From Ephemerocybe angulata (Eukaryota > Basidiomycota > Agaricomycetes > Agaricales > Psathyrellaceae), in contig JAACJK010000058.1 of the NCBI GenBank assembly GCA_013368325.1, positions 744,001 through 808,000 on the forward strand: a DNA stretch of 64,000 nucleotides, given 5' to 3'. The first letter of the stretch is position 1; the number at the start of each line of letters is the position of its first letter. Under the pieces are notes generated by a model. That model had not been told where the DNA came from and did not search any database. It was given only the letters and a program-made list of their open reading frames with translations. The position numbers and the translations under genes are program-made. Of this stretch, positions 34,101-46,797 are shown one piece after another.

Positions 34101-36514
34101 CCCACGCCCAATCAGGTCGGCGTCAGTCGCGGCGCAGGCTCTCTCTTCCGTTCTACTCACCCCAGAGCCAGTCGTCCCCTCCGAAACCCGCCCTTTCCCT
34201 AGCCTTCTGCTACCGATATGCGGTCAATTACGCCAGCGACGTATCAACGATTCAACCGATTCAACGACCGACTGAGCCTCGTTCCTCGCCCATCTTCCAC
34301 GGTTGTCACCTCGAATACAATCCGCATTCGGAAAGCGAGGGAGTGGCCGGCCTGAATGAGTGTCTGCTGAGAGGTAACTAGAGCTATCTGTCGTCCTTCT
34401 TGACTGGATAGCATTAACTGACAAACTCGCTTCAAGGCTTATTCCTGCCTATTTCGCTCTGCCCACCAACCGTTGGATTCGGGACCTACTTTCCGGCGGC
34501 TACACGCACTGTAGGATGGTGGCTATAGTTCAAGAAGCGCCAGGTCTTTGCCGCCTACGCGTTTGGGACGGTTTCAGTCCAACAGAACGAAGACCCCGCG
34601 GCGGGAATGAGAGGTCAGTCATCGTCGATTGCATGCGTGTACGCCGGCGGCTCACCTACCTGCTGGACCAGCTCATATACATCTTGACTCGTTTCAAATT
34701 GGGACACAGGTCGGATGGGCGACGACTAGAGTATAATAATGGAAAATGTGAGTTAAGCAATCGCCTATGCAAACGCGAAAAATGTGTGTGCTAACTCGAC
34801 GATTCAAGTTGGATTCAAGTTTCTTTCCGAGAAATTCAGTCAGGACACGCCAGCCACACCACTACCTGACTTACTCGCCGTTCTGCCGTACCAACCATCG
34901 CTCCCAATTCAATCCGTCGTTATATTTGAAGAATTGCTCACTCGCTCGAACTACGACCCCGCCTAGCGTCCACTCGCTCTCCTTCTCCTATCAACACCCC
35001 ATCCCTCCGCCTCAATCACCGGGGAACTCTGAGGACCGTCGAGTACAAACGCAGGACGAACCCACCCATTCGAACTCGCAGCCCAACTACTCGACGGCCG
35101 CCTGGACGAATACGGCGGAGTTACCTTAGAAGAATCACACACACACACACACACACACGGCCCATTTTGGAGGAGGCATGGGGGCTATTTACGAACATCG
35201 AGTCACAGGGCATTGAGGGACTTGCGCGAGAGCAACTCAACGTCGTCGAAGGCATGTAGCTCCGAGAGCGATGGCACGGAAACCATGATTCGTCACGGAC
35301 GCTGTCGACCTCACGCCACGATCTTCATACCCGGCCACGATCGTCAGAGTTCACTGTCCGATAACAGAACACGGAGCGGTTCAAGCAGAGGGTCGCTGTT
35401 GGGGACGAAATTGGAGGCGGAGGCAATGGGACGCGAGGTGAGTGAGCTTACGATGGGCATTGCCTGGATGATTTACTTACCTCTCGCAGGGCCTTTCGCT
35501 CATCGCTTCTCACACGGAGTTTCGCCGTTGCCGCCAAAGTCCTGCGGCTCACCTCGTGCCCGGATAGTCGAACCCTACCAAGAGTTCGAGACGACGGCCT
35601 TACCTCGACAACCTCCATCTCATCAACCGACCGGCGAGAGTGTATAGGGCGGTGTGAACCTCGCTGGGACTGGGATTCCTTCGGCCGTTTCTTGATGAGT
35701 GACGGTTGACAGTGCTCTCGGTTCGCCCGAACACCCCCACACCTCGGCGCTGCTACTGTCGCCGTCGTCGGTGGCCTGCGAATGACGACGAGGTTTAAGA
35801 ACGATGATATTGTTGGGCGAGGGTGATGGGGACCGAGGGTTAGTCGAAGCGAGCGAGCCTGTGGCCTGAGAATCACCGTTCCCGCAGACCACCAGCCTAT
35901 CGCCTCTCGCGCGCAGCTTCTGTGTCCAGGGATCTGGAGCGCAACACTTCGGGCGAATTTCTTGGTCACTGATTGCATATCGACCGACTACAACTTCGGT
36001 GTCCTCGCTAGACGGTAGACCCTCCTTCTCCTCGCTTCTGCCGGTCGCTGAAAGCTTTGTGGACGCTGGGTGACAGTGACTTCACCTGCTCAGCGCTCGG
36101 CGATCATCATTCGTTCGGACACAGTCGAGGCTGCTGGCTTTGGTGGAAGCTGACCTTGCCAGCATCTCCTGCTCATCTCACCTCCGTGTAAATCTGCGCC
36201 GATGGCTGCTGACGATCCCATGCCGGTTGAGCGCACGCGAGGTACCATACCAGTAGCGCCTCTTGGATAAGGGGTGTCGGAATTTCGGGGGGTTGGAATG
36301 TCTGGTTAAACACGTACGGGGTAGAATCAGTCGAGACTCATACAGCTACTCTTGCGGCCTATCGACACGTCATTGCAAAAGGGATTTCTTCTGTACATTT
36401 GTGCATCTTCTGTACTTTTGATGATTAACTGGCTTACGATCAAATAAAGAGCCGTTCTTTCGGGGCCAAGGTTCGAATTTTACGCAAGCAATCCGCCAGT
36501 GGATCAAGCTTCGT

Positions 36515-36526
36515 GGGCGCTTATTT
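36515..36526 (+). promoter_or_regulatory. Conserved element 299 bp upstream of NLR-3
   Basis: GGGCGCTTATTT in plus orientation. Confidence 0.5.
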
Positions 36527-36813
36527 GCTCAGTACCTGTATAGTAGATCTTTGAAGTTTGAATCTATGTAGAGAGGTGTGTGCGTCCACTTATCATCCCT
36601 CAATCCAAGTTTGTAAGCTGCTCTGGGCTCCAGAAAATGTGCGATGAGGATGAGCACAGCTGATAGGGCGTTTGAGGCTAAGCTGCGAGGGCGGGAGGCG
36701 GAGTTTCAATCCGAGGTTGACCTCTTACCATCACCTCCCCATCGTCTGCGCGAATTCCCCTTGCCTATTCCTGGGCGGTCTGCCCCCATACCACCTTGAC
36801 GAAGCATCCAACA

Positions 36814-39800
36814 ATGGATTCGCGCTCAGGATCACCTAAGCCTCGAAAACGAGACCGAGTTATGCATGCGCTCGGCCTCGATCGATTCAGACGCTCGGCC
36901 TCCCCGTCGCCTCGTGGTTCCACAAGTAAAACCCGCAAGAAGCTATTTGAGGGGGTGAAGACAGCGCTGGAGACTGTGGTTACCGTGGCAGATGTGTTTC
37001 CGCCGTTGAAGAGTACGGCTGCTGGATTGCTGGTCCTTTTGAAGGCAATCGATGTGAGTCTTCGGGGGACTGCTTCAACGATAATGACTTCTAATGTATC
37101 GATAGGACTACGGGGAGAATCGGAAAGAGTTTACACGTCTTTCTGAAAGACTGAAGGTTCTGTCGGAGATTATGGTGGCTTTCCCGTCCGAGTTTCCGGA
37201 GGAAGTGGGGGATCGCTTCCGTGGGCTTGCAAGGTGAGCATCGGATTGGGCTCACATATCCCTGTGTTCTACTCTAACTATGTGTATTTATAGCATCGTG
37301 GAAGAAAGTCAGAAGGTACTTGAAGAGAGGCTCGACCCGAAGAGGTCGAAGATAGAGCGCTTCATCTTGTCTCCTCGGGACAAGGAGGAGGTCCTGAAAA
37401 TCACCCAAGAGATCAGTTTTGCGATCGAGATTGCGATGGTGTGTGCTTCACGTATGTTCACCTCTTCCTTTCGCTTACGTCCGCCAGTTTCGATCCACAA
37501 TCCAGAATGAGTTCTGTACCTTGCAAGTCGTTGAAGGAGTCGGTTGGTTGAAAGCACGAATTAATGGTAGGCATTCATCACCGGATGTGGGTATAGGACT
37601 TGCCTGACTTCCTCTAGTGATTGAGGACTTTTCTGGGACAATTCGCACCATTAAGAAGGACGTCAAGTTTCTGCGCCGATCAGGTAGGTTATCTACGCTC
37701 CAGATCTACCTTTGTTTCACTGACCGCCCGCTTCAGAGCTGTTCAAGAAGCTCGGAGAGGTGGCAGGGGCGGAATACTCGAACCCCGAACGCGGGACTGG
37801 CTGCACTCCTGGATCCCGACTCGCCCTTCTAGCCAGGCTTCTCGTTTGGGCGACGGACCCAAGTTCGCCTCACGTTTTCTGGCTCAGTGGGCCGGCTGGG
37901 ACGGGGAAGACGGCGGTGTCGAAGACGTTCTGCACCCAGCTACATGAACGACGACTACTCGGGGGCAGCTACTTCTGTACTCTTAAAGAGCGGGACTTGC
38001 AGGACGTCTATCTGATAATCCCTACCCTTGCACGGATCTTGGCCGAAACACGACCTGACTTTGGATCCGCCCTCCAAGATGTTCTAGAGAGCGACGAGGA
38101 TTGTCGAACCCCGACCAAGATGGCACTTGATAGGCAATACACTAAGCTTATCCACGAACCTGCGGAGAAGGTCTTTAAATCTGGAGACCTCCTTGTCATC
38201 TGCATTGACGCCCTGGACGAATGTAGGAACACCGATGCTATCGCGCAACTCCTCACCGTACTCTTGAGAACGACGACTAGATGCGTGAAGTTTATGCTCA
38301 CCAGTAGGCCGGAGATGGCTCTCAGAGAATCTTTCGAGTCGTCGACCATTCATAGCCAGCTGCGCCTATACGATCTTGAGGATCATATTGTCAGGGCGGA
38401 CGTCATTCTGTTCCTCACCGAACGGTTCCGAAACGTTCGAGCAATCTACCAGCATTACCAGGACACTTGGCCACCTCCGGAAATCGAGCAAATCGCCGAC
38501 TTCTCTGGAAAGCTGTTCATCGTCGCATTCACTGCTTTTAAATACATTACGGCCCCCAACGGAGTCTCCATCGAGAGGTTCAAGGAATTCAACCGGCAGT
38601 CAGACGGTATCGAGGCTATTGACAGTCTCTACTCCGACATCATGGAGGAAGCGTTTAAAGGATTGAAACCACGCGAACAGGAGCTCGTTCACTCTTGCTT
38701 GTCCCTTCTCGTCTCGGCACAGCACCCGCTCTCACCCCACGACTATGGTAAATTGCTTAACAAGGATATACACCTTATCAGAGAGGCGTTCAAGGCGCTC
38801 CACTCTGTCGTCGAGGTCCCTGAAGAAGGCATCGACAACGGCGCAATCTCGATCTACCACGCCTCCTTCGTCGACTATGTCACTTCGCATACACCACGCG
38901 AACAAAAATGGGCCGTGGAGAAGGCTGTAGCCCACGCAACGACAGGCGATGCCTGCTTCCGCATCATGATTTCGATGCTATGCTTTGGTATCTCAGGCGC
39001 CCAGACATCGTACCTGAGCAACGATGACCAACCCACACCTCTAAAACTTGCTTCCGAGTTGGCGTACGCCTGCACCGCATGGGGTGACCATGCTATATAT
39101 GCTGGACTCGAGTCTGAGATGCGCCAGCAGAAGGTGGAGGCGTTTCTGAAGGGGGAGATGGTTTGGTACTGGCTGGAGGCCTTGAGCACGATGAAGGCTG
39201 TGAAATACGGATATAATATACTCTGGAAGATATCCAAGGCAGGTCTTCCTACCTATGTAAGACGAATGTTGGTGGATTGACATTTGAGATAGGGAGCGAC
39301 CTCAATGGAACTCCACACCGTGTCAAACGACCTCGGAGACTTTGTTCATACCTTCGAGATGCCTATCACCCACAGCGCCCCACATCTATACCTCTCTGCA
39401 ATTCCATTCTCCAGGGCACTGTCTACGGAAGCCCAAATTTCATTTCCCACCTTGGAATATGTTCCTATTGTCCATCATCGTCCTAACGCGGGACGTGAGA
39501 TTCTCAGCATCAACCTTGGGAATCATACGGGGTGCGACTGCCTGGTGTTCTCTCCCGATGGCAAGTACATCGCCGCTGCTATCTACTTCCAGACATTGGG
39601 TGCTTCACGTGTCACAGTTTACACACGAGGAGGACACCATGCCCCAGAAATCCCTGCCATGGAGCATCCAGCCCGTGTCTCGTCCATCACATACTCTCCT
39701 AAAGGGCGGTACATTTCCTCTGCTTCAGAGGATGGGTCCATCGGAATCTGGGAAGCCCAGACAGGGACGCCCGCCTGCGAGCCCTTACGGGGCCACGGTG

Positions 39801-41736
39801 GTGAAGTCTATGCGGTGGCCTACTCGCCTGACGGCAGCCATATTGCCTCAGGATCCTCCGACAAGTCCATACGGCTCTGGGATGGCCAAACAGGGCTGCC
39901 TGTCCTTCAACCCTTCATGGGTCACACAGATTCCATTTGGTCAGTCGCCTACTCTCCCGATGGCAAATATGTGGTCTCAGGATCCTCGGACCACACCATT
40001 CGAGTTTGGGATGCTCAGACGGGGCGGGCTGCGTTCGGGCCCATAACAGGACATACCAACTTAGTGCGCTCAGTAGCATACTCACCCGACGGAAAGCACA
40101 TTGTATCCGGCTCGTTCGACTCTACCGTTCGAATGTGGGATGCACGTACAGGACAGGCGGCTATAGGGACGATGACGGGCCACACAGACGAGGTCCACGC
40201 AGTGACATTCTCACCTGACGGGAGGTTTGTGGTGTCAAGCTCGAGTGACAAGACGGTCCGGATTTGGGACGCTCAAACAGGGGAGGCTGTAATGGGGGGC
40301 CTTGAAGGCCATAATGGTGAAGTCACGTCGGTAGCCTACTCACCTGATGGAAAATGCATTGCGACAGGGTCACTGGACAACACCATTCGATTTTGGGACG
40401 CTCGGATGGACCGGCCTGCCTCTAATTCCGCACCAGGCCACAGTGCCGACATCTGGGCTGTTGCCTACTCACCCGATGGAAGGCATCTCGCATCAGGCTC
40501 AGAAGATGGCACCATCCGAATGTGGGACACCCAAACGGGGGACCTCTCTTTCCCGCCAATTCAGATGGACAACAACAGGCTGGTCCTTTCGATAGCCTAC
40601 TCCCCTGACGGGGAATACCTTGTCTGTGGTTTGGATGACGGGGCCGTTTGCCTTTGGCACGCCCAAACGGGCAAACCTACATCCAATGCCATGTCAGGTC
40701 ATACGGGTACTGTCTGGTGCGTGGCATTCTCCCCCGATGGAAGCACCATTGCGTCAACCTCGGAGGACAAGAGCGTTCACCTTTGGGATGTCCGGACAGG
40801 AGAACCCCGAGGCAAGCCACTGACTGGGCATACAAAGGTGGTCATAGCAGTCGCATGGTCTCCCGATGGGAACTACCTCGTGTCAGGCGGCGGCGACAAC
40901 ACCGTGCGAGTTTGGGATCTCACGGGCGCTCAGCATGTCTTTGAGCCCATGGCGGGGCACACTGACGTCGTTTTGTCGGTGGCATACTCTCCAGATGGCC
41001 GGCATATAGCCTCGGGCTCCGGGGATAAGACTATTCGCCTTTGGGACGCCGAGACAAGGCAGCCCATTGGCAAGCCTATCACTGGCCACACAGATGCGGT
41101 TCGATCCGTACGCTACTCGCCCGACAGAAGCTGCATTTCTTCGGGGTCAAACGACGGCACCATTCGGCTTTGGGACGCCCAAACAGGGGAGCCGCTCGCT
41201 TCTCCAATCATCGGCCATGGGGCACCGGTGACGTCAGTGGCATTCTCCCCGACGGGTGGCCGAATCGCCTCGGGATCCAAGGACACCACTCTACGGATCT
41301 GGAAGCTGCCCCACGAAATCTCGACGCCGATGCCGAGCACAACCCAGACAATCGATGGTATGCACGCCGTTTTTCCAAGCCCTGAATTCCGTTTGTTAAA
41401 GCATCCCGCAGGTCCTGTCTATCTGCACGACTATCCTCACGGCGTCTTTGCGATTGGACGCGACGGATGGATTCGAAATTCAGCAGGGCATGTCCTGCTT
41501 TGGGTGCCATATACTCATCGCACCGGCCTTTATTGCGGTGGCCTTGAGCGCATCATCGGAAATATCGCCACCACGAAGGTAGAACTTACAAAGGCCTTCG
41601 CACATGGAGAGAACTGGCTCAAGTAGGTTGCTCACCCACATATCCCGCTGGCACATCTAACAGCTTTCTTTATCTTCGTAGATGCAGAGATCCCTCGTCT
41701 GGTGACAAAGCACACTACCGGCCGTGGCCCGCTTGA
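36814..41736 (+). CDS. NLR-3: complete NACHT-WD40 STAND receptor, 1496 aa
   Basis: Exons: 36814-37053, 37106-37233, 37294-37438, 37488-37566, 37618-37683, 37737-39242, 39297-41357, 41412-41622, 41682-41736. The N-terminus is ~87 residues shorter than in NLR-2 (MDSRSGSPKPRKRDRVMHAL). Helical domain ~45-219; NACHT ~220-721 with Walker A at ~271 and Walker B at ~377 (ICIDALDECRN); 13 regular WD40 blades plus one divergent blade; tail DGWIRNSAGHVLLWVPYTHR and CRDPSSGDKAHYRPWPA at the end. The seventh intron (41358-41411) is 54 nt, in frame and free of stops, so its retention would add 18 residues. The nearest paralogs are NLR-4 and NLR-5; exon lengths agree except for small in-frame changes. Confidence 0.92.
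39680..41310 (+). repeat. WD40 array of NLR-3 (13 regular blades)
   Basis: Tandem ~129-bp units aligned blade by blade with NLR-2 and NLR-4. Blade 8 starts DNNRLV and lacks the usual GH, as in the paralogs. Confidence 0.85.
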
Positions 41737-42306
41737 TCACCCAACATCTCTGTTCGCTTGTTCGCTATACCATTGCCCTAAACCAGGCCCGACATTCCTC
41801 ATCTTCTTACAACTGCATCAAAAGAATTTCATCCCAGCAGCGGTTTTGTGTGCCGCTTCGTCACTGATTCAATACTTGACATGTATTTCTCGAGTCTCTG
41901 TGCCAGCCTTTCTCCGCACCGTGCCATGTTATTAGCTTCTTTCTGCATTTGCTCTCAGCTGATTTTGCTTTATCTATCTACTAAATTGTCGGAAGCCAGC
42001 TACCGTTTGCAGTCGCATTGGTAGTCAGCCATATCCCACGCCGGCACCTATTATTCCTGTAGCTAGTGATTTACCCTCGTATGTATCCGCCTGTCGCTTC
42101 TACCTAGTCTCTTACATACTGTCTCTACTTCTTCATTTTAAACGACATTTTATATACTGACACTGCTCCTTCTTTCTCCTCCTACCCAAACCGCTCAGTG
42201 TCTACTCTTCCCTAGACAATACATCATCTTTGCTCAAACACCCAGCATTATCCCAGGCAGAGGATCTACATACGGCGCATTCTTACGTGACAGGGTAGGC
42301 CCGTTG

Positions 42307-42689
42307 AAATAAGCGCCCGGACCTGGAAGGCGTTTTCGGAAGGGAGCTTGAAGTTCAACACTGTCGATCTGGCTGGGACATCGACCTGATTATTCACCAC
42401 CTCGCAGGTTTCAACTGATTGGCGTGTGCGACCGAAAATAGTATGGTGGGAGGAACCCAACGCAGACCAAAGCAGTGACTGTGCGGGGCAATGATTCGGA
42501 GCTTCCGCCGTCTTGTATATAACGACGGATTGACGGAGTCTACAGCCGCAGTGGGGTGCATCTACTATCTCGGAGTGTAATACCAATAGATTGACGTCCA
42601 CATGTCTAGAGAGATACACCTTGTGACCCTCCGAACGAACTGAGAGATAGGTCGCAAGTGGTGCATGCTAAGCGCTCGGATAAGCGCCG
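42307..42689 (-). repeat. Downstream reverse-complement motifs of NLR-3
   Basis: AAATAAGCGCCC at 42307-42318, 571 bp after the stop; a degenerate second copy (GGATAAGCGCCG) at 42678-42689. Confidence 0.5.
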
Positions 42690-42909
42690 GCCGCCGGGCT
42701 TCTGAAAGTGGGCTATGACGGATGCCAGTGGCGAGATTTAAATTTGAGCCTGCCTTCCATAGAAGCGACGTATGCTATGACTCGTATCCTTCTGTTATAT
42801 CAATCTCCAAGACGATAGTATACCTTTGGGATACGTGGCCTGTACGCCGCATGGGGGTGCCGTATTTCCGGATCTAAAAAGCAGTCTCATACTAAGGTAC
42901 CTATTCGAA

Positions 42910-44074
42910 CCTACACTGCCAGCCCGTTGAAATTTCCCTGACATATTCCCCGGTGATCAATCCCGGAGACGTACCGGGTATGTGCCAGGAATATTTCCGC
43001 GACGGATGTCCTGATATCAACCTGATGAGAATACACCTGGGATAAGGAGGTATATCCCAGGTATATCTTGCCTCGGACATCCTTTTTCAATAGCACAACG
43101 CGTACGGGCCTTCCCGGAGCACCCCGATTCCTTCCCGTTTCGCTTTCTGTTCTGCATTCATAGAAATACATGATATTGTTCAATTTGTAGGATTCTTGTG
43201 CCCTATGCGACTACTTGGCGACTACTGTACATGATGGATGGATGGGCTGAGCTCAGCTACAGAAGTCCAAATCTGTAGGCACGACACAAAGAGACTGGCG
43301 TTCCCATCGCCGGATGACCGTGCCTCAGTGCGTACTACTGGCTGTCCATGATTCTACAGGATATGTGGTGTCAGATTGTGAACCGAAGTCAAAAGGAAAG
43401 TATCAACTCACTGGTGAGGTTTGTGTAATGCGAGACTCGTCTAATCGTCAAAGGATGCGGGAGAGCGTCAGGAGCTCATGGACCGACAGAAGAGAACAGA
43501 GTGGGACTCACTTTGTGGTGAAGAAAGGATGCGCGAGAGCGTCAGGAGCTCATGGACCGACAGAAGAGAACAGCCGGGACTCACTCTGTGGTGAAGAAAG
43601 GATGCGCGAGAGACTCAGGGGCTCATAGACCGACAGGCGGGAACAGACCGGGACTCACTTTGTGATGAAGCAAGGACAAAGAACAGCTTATGAGGAGCAA
43701 TAACGTGAGAGATGGGCAATGGAAGTCGTGGCTTGAGCGCCAAGTTGAGAGGATGGTGGAGGAAAGGAAGAAAGAAACGCGGGAAATCACCTGTTTCGTA
43801 CTTCGGAAAGTTCAACACTTTGACTGTTGTTTGTACGATCGTTGTCCCAGGTATTGTCCAAGCTAGATGCATGCCTGGTGTATTTCGTCGGGATATACCT
43901 GGGACAGATCTGGGGGATGATGTGCCAGGTGCGCACCCGGGACACATCAAGAAATAAACCTGATGGGATATTCCTGGCTCACCCCCGGTATGTATAGGGA
44001 ATAAATGTTATTATATTCCCGGGACAATCACGAAAGGATGTCCCAGGTGAGTGCCGAAGGTCTGGCAGTGTAGG
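42910..44074. mobile_element. Putative non-autonomous DNA transposon, ~1.17 kb
   Basis: The ends are inverted repeats CCTACACTGCCAG (42910-42922) and CTGGCAGTGTAGG (44062-44074). Subterminal regions carry many CCCAGG/CCTGGG and GGATGTCC motifs in both orientations. If the ends are CACTGCCAG...CTGGCAGTG, a TA duplication flanks the element. The neighbouring spacer copies lack it. No transposase frame. The superfamily is uncertain; CACTG-type termini with short duplications are compatible with a CMC-like element. Confidence 0.6.
43451..43672 (+). repeat. Minisatellite, three ~74-bp units
   Basis: Units begin at 43451, 43525 and 43598 with AAGGATGCG and share GCTCATGGACCGACAG (one unit GCTCATAGACCGACAG) and GGGACTCAC. 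A degraded fourth start is at ~43672. It lies inside the 42910-44074 element. Confidence 0.85.
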
Positions 44075-46797
44075 GCGTGGAACCATCTGTGCTTCAAGCA
44101 AGTTAATTTCCGCTCTATGCAGTGATTGTGGCATTGGACAATGGACATCCACTCGGGTCGCCCCTTCCGAGGACTCGAATATCGTGACAGTATGTCCATT
44201 GAAATGAGATTCAGGGTGTGCAATTTCGCTCGGAAGCCACAGTTATCCCATAGTCGGCTCTCCTGCTTTCTGCCTCTTCACCTCTCAGAGGCACCTGCTG
44301 TCAGTTATCTCTGCCTGACCACGGAATAGTCGTTTAAATCAAAGGTCAGGTGAAAATGCGGAGGTTGAAAGAGGTTGTCGACGTACGAGTGACTCATGCA
44401 ATTCGCCTGTCGGCTGTGGTCGTTTCGGCGTTCACCTCGCACTGTCCGCTCCGAATCCTCCTGTCGCTTCGGATATCGTTCTAGAATTAGTTGTGAGGCC
44501 TAGGTGAGGTGTTACGCTTGTGTGGTCACCGTACCAACTGGACAAGGATGGGGTATACCAGGCGTGATGCCGAAGAAATGTCAGCGACGTACCTGTCCAT
44601 TAAGCTGGCAACCCGAAGCCCCTCGGTCAAAGGTCAGTTCCAGTACGCCGAAATCAGACTTCTCTGACGATACACGCCTTGGTTAGATCCTTTGCCCCGA
44701 TTCGTTCCTGTGTATTTGGACTGTGGATGCGAGCTCAAGCTGCGCCGGCGTGACTGAACGGAATGCAGGGCACTCGAATGGCGGATACTCGCCGAACCGC
44801 GTGCTATGGGGTATGCCAGGCCAAGGATCTTGAGTAAGGCGGGCTGGTATTATCAATGATAGACTTTCATGGAGGTTTTGATACGTTTTGGACTAGGAGG
44901 GTTGGCTTTGGGACTTCGAGATTCGCGCGAGATTCAGTAGATTCAGTCGTGCAATCGCTGTGGGCGATAGTTCAGACAGGAAGACAAGGTAAGCACCCGG
45001 GAGGCATGGTGGCAGTGGGCGAGAGGGAGAGAGGAGACCCGATGTCATAGGGAGACGAACGCACCGAGGACCCTGCTAGCAGGCTCCAATAAGTCCATAT
45101 CCCGCTTCGACACCAGCATTCCAGCTACCCACAGTCTCCGAAACTGTGGAATTCAAGGCGTGATGAGTGCCAAGCTTGGATGTGCGTCGTTTTCCCTCCA
45201 TGCTCGAGATTGTGTTCCTTTGTCAGGTCGGTTGGCGGTATCTTCCTCGCGATATGCCATTCTTCTGCATAGTGCAACATCGGCTTTAGGCGTCCAAGTC
45301 TTTTATCGCCATATTCTAAGACCGATCGGTGCAACGAAGCCCAAGTCTCCTACCAGATGAGTCCTGCGGATCTGAAGGGGGCCACTGAAAGACTTGAAGT
45401 CGACATAGATTCCCGCAAGTTCCCGCCTCCCCATCCATAGCCCAACCAGCTCTACTAATCTCTGAGACGGAGACACCCACAACTCGATGAATGTGCTTGC
45501 CTCGGAATCGATTCAGAGTGAGTGTTCTCTCTCCGTCGTCCGGATGGTACTTCTTCCTTGAGGTTGATCGCGAGCTTGGTGAGTCTATACTGCTGCAATA
45601 GATGGTGTTCCAAGTGCCAGAGCCTTCGCGAGCACCCGACGCTGACTCAGGGTGTTGGTCGAAAGGAAAGGGTCGGACCTCCATCCGGGCCCGAATAAGC
45701 ACTTGGTTCTCACGCTCAATCAGGTCGGCGCTTGCCATCTTCCGTTCCGTCCACCTCAGAGCCAGACCTCCAGTCCTCCCCTTTCAATCATGCTCTTTCC
45801 CTAGCCTCCCGGTACTGCATCTCGCAGTACACGCTGCCCATGGCACCAAGGACGCTGAAACGCCATCATGCACCGATTTCAACAGCAGACTCGCGCTCGC
45901 CCCACGGACCAACCGTCGCCCCCAATCCAATACTACGCGTTCACAGAGTTCGATTGAGGGAGTGGTCGGGGTGAATGGTGCCGTCTGAGGAAGTTGTGAC
46001 TTATTCGCCTCGACTGCCGGACAGCAATCAGAAGAGCCCTGCTATGAGGAGAGGCTATCTCTTTTGCAGCATTCCTCACGTATCCTCGAACGGCAGCGAA
46101 CGATACAGGGGATCGAGAGAATGGGGGGAGAATGGCTTCAGCGTCCTCGCAGGTGTGAAACATTGAAGGCGATGGAGCGGACATTGTGGCTTCTAGCAGA
46201 CATCCGCAACTTCTCGCCCACGATCTCGAAACATGCCCTTTCCCTAGCATCTCGTTGCCGCGTCTCTGGCTCATCGCGCCAACGACCCAGAATCCACTAC
46301 CCCGCTATACAGTCGAGTCTCTCTTCGCCCAAACCTCGCCCATCTAGAGCAGTTGTCGCTCCAAATTCAATAGACCTTTCTAGAGTCTGATCGTGCAAAT
46401 AGCTGGCCTGAATGGGTATCAACTGAGGAGGTGACTATCTGTGGTCTCCCTCGGCTGGATGCCCTGACTTACATACTCGTTCCAGAACTCATCCTCACCC
46501 ATCCCCCATTCACCCACCGCACTGGACCCGAGACCCAACTTTTCAGCTGCTCGCACTATCGGCGCCACTTCCACGACGATGGAAACACCTTCCCCGCCGT
46601 CCACGGCTTGGAACTACCTCCAGCCAACCAAACCAAGGTCACGCGGGGCCAGGGGATGAATATGCCAGTTAGTCCGTCGATTGCATAGGTTGAGGTGGCT
46701 CACTTACCTTTTCTACCAGTTTGTATCTATCCTGACTCGCGCTCAGTCGCTAGATACCTTGGATAAGCGACTGCGCAAGTGAAACACGGAAAAGGTG

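Larger units (their letters stand above)
30250..36780 (+). repeat. Spacer copy 1 between NLR-2 and NLR-3
   Basis: No intact gene. Repeated blocks recur in the other spacers: 3' flank 30250-31200 (also 41737-42720, 57569-58510); 31550-32000 (also 44340-44760, 58840-58940); 32180-32470 (also 45000-45260, 59440-59660); 33680-33970 (also 49790-50070); 34040-34200 (also 45645-45800, 50155-50330, 60065-60220); 34430-35660 (also 46440-47710, 50560-51720, 60400-61500). Several blocks keep splice-like GTAAGT/CAG signals and short conserved peptides such as FPRPIRSASVAAQ, suggesting a decayed multi-exon gene. A (CA)n run lies at 35136-35158. The GGGCGCTTATTT motif also occurs mid-spacer at 32565-32576. 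Confidence 0.65.

Noticed and set aside
33523..34275. 250-codon open frame in spacer copy 1
   Set aside because: Equivalent blocks elsewhere are interrupted, and no homologous intact protein is recognisable; treated as decayed repeat instead of a gene.
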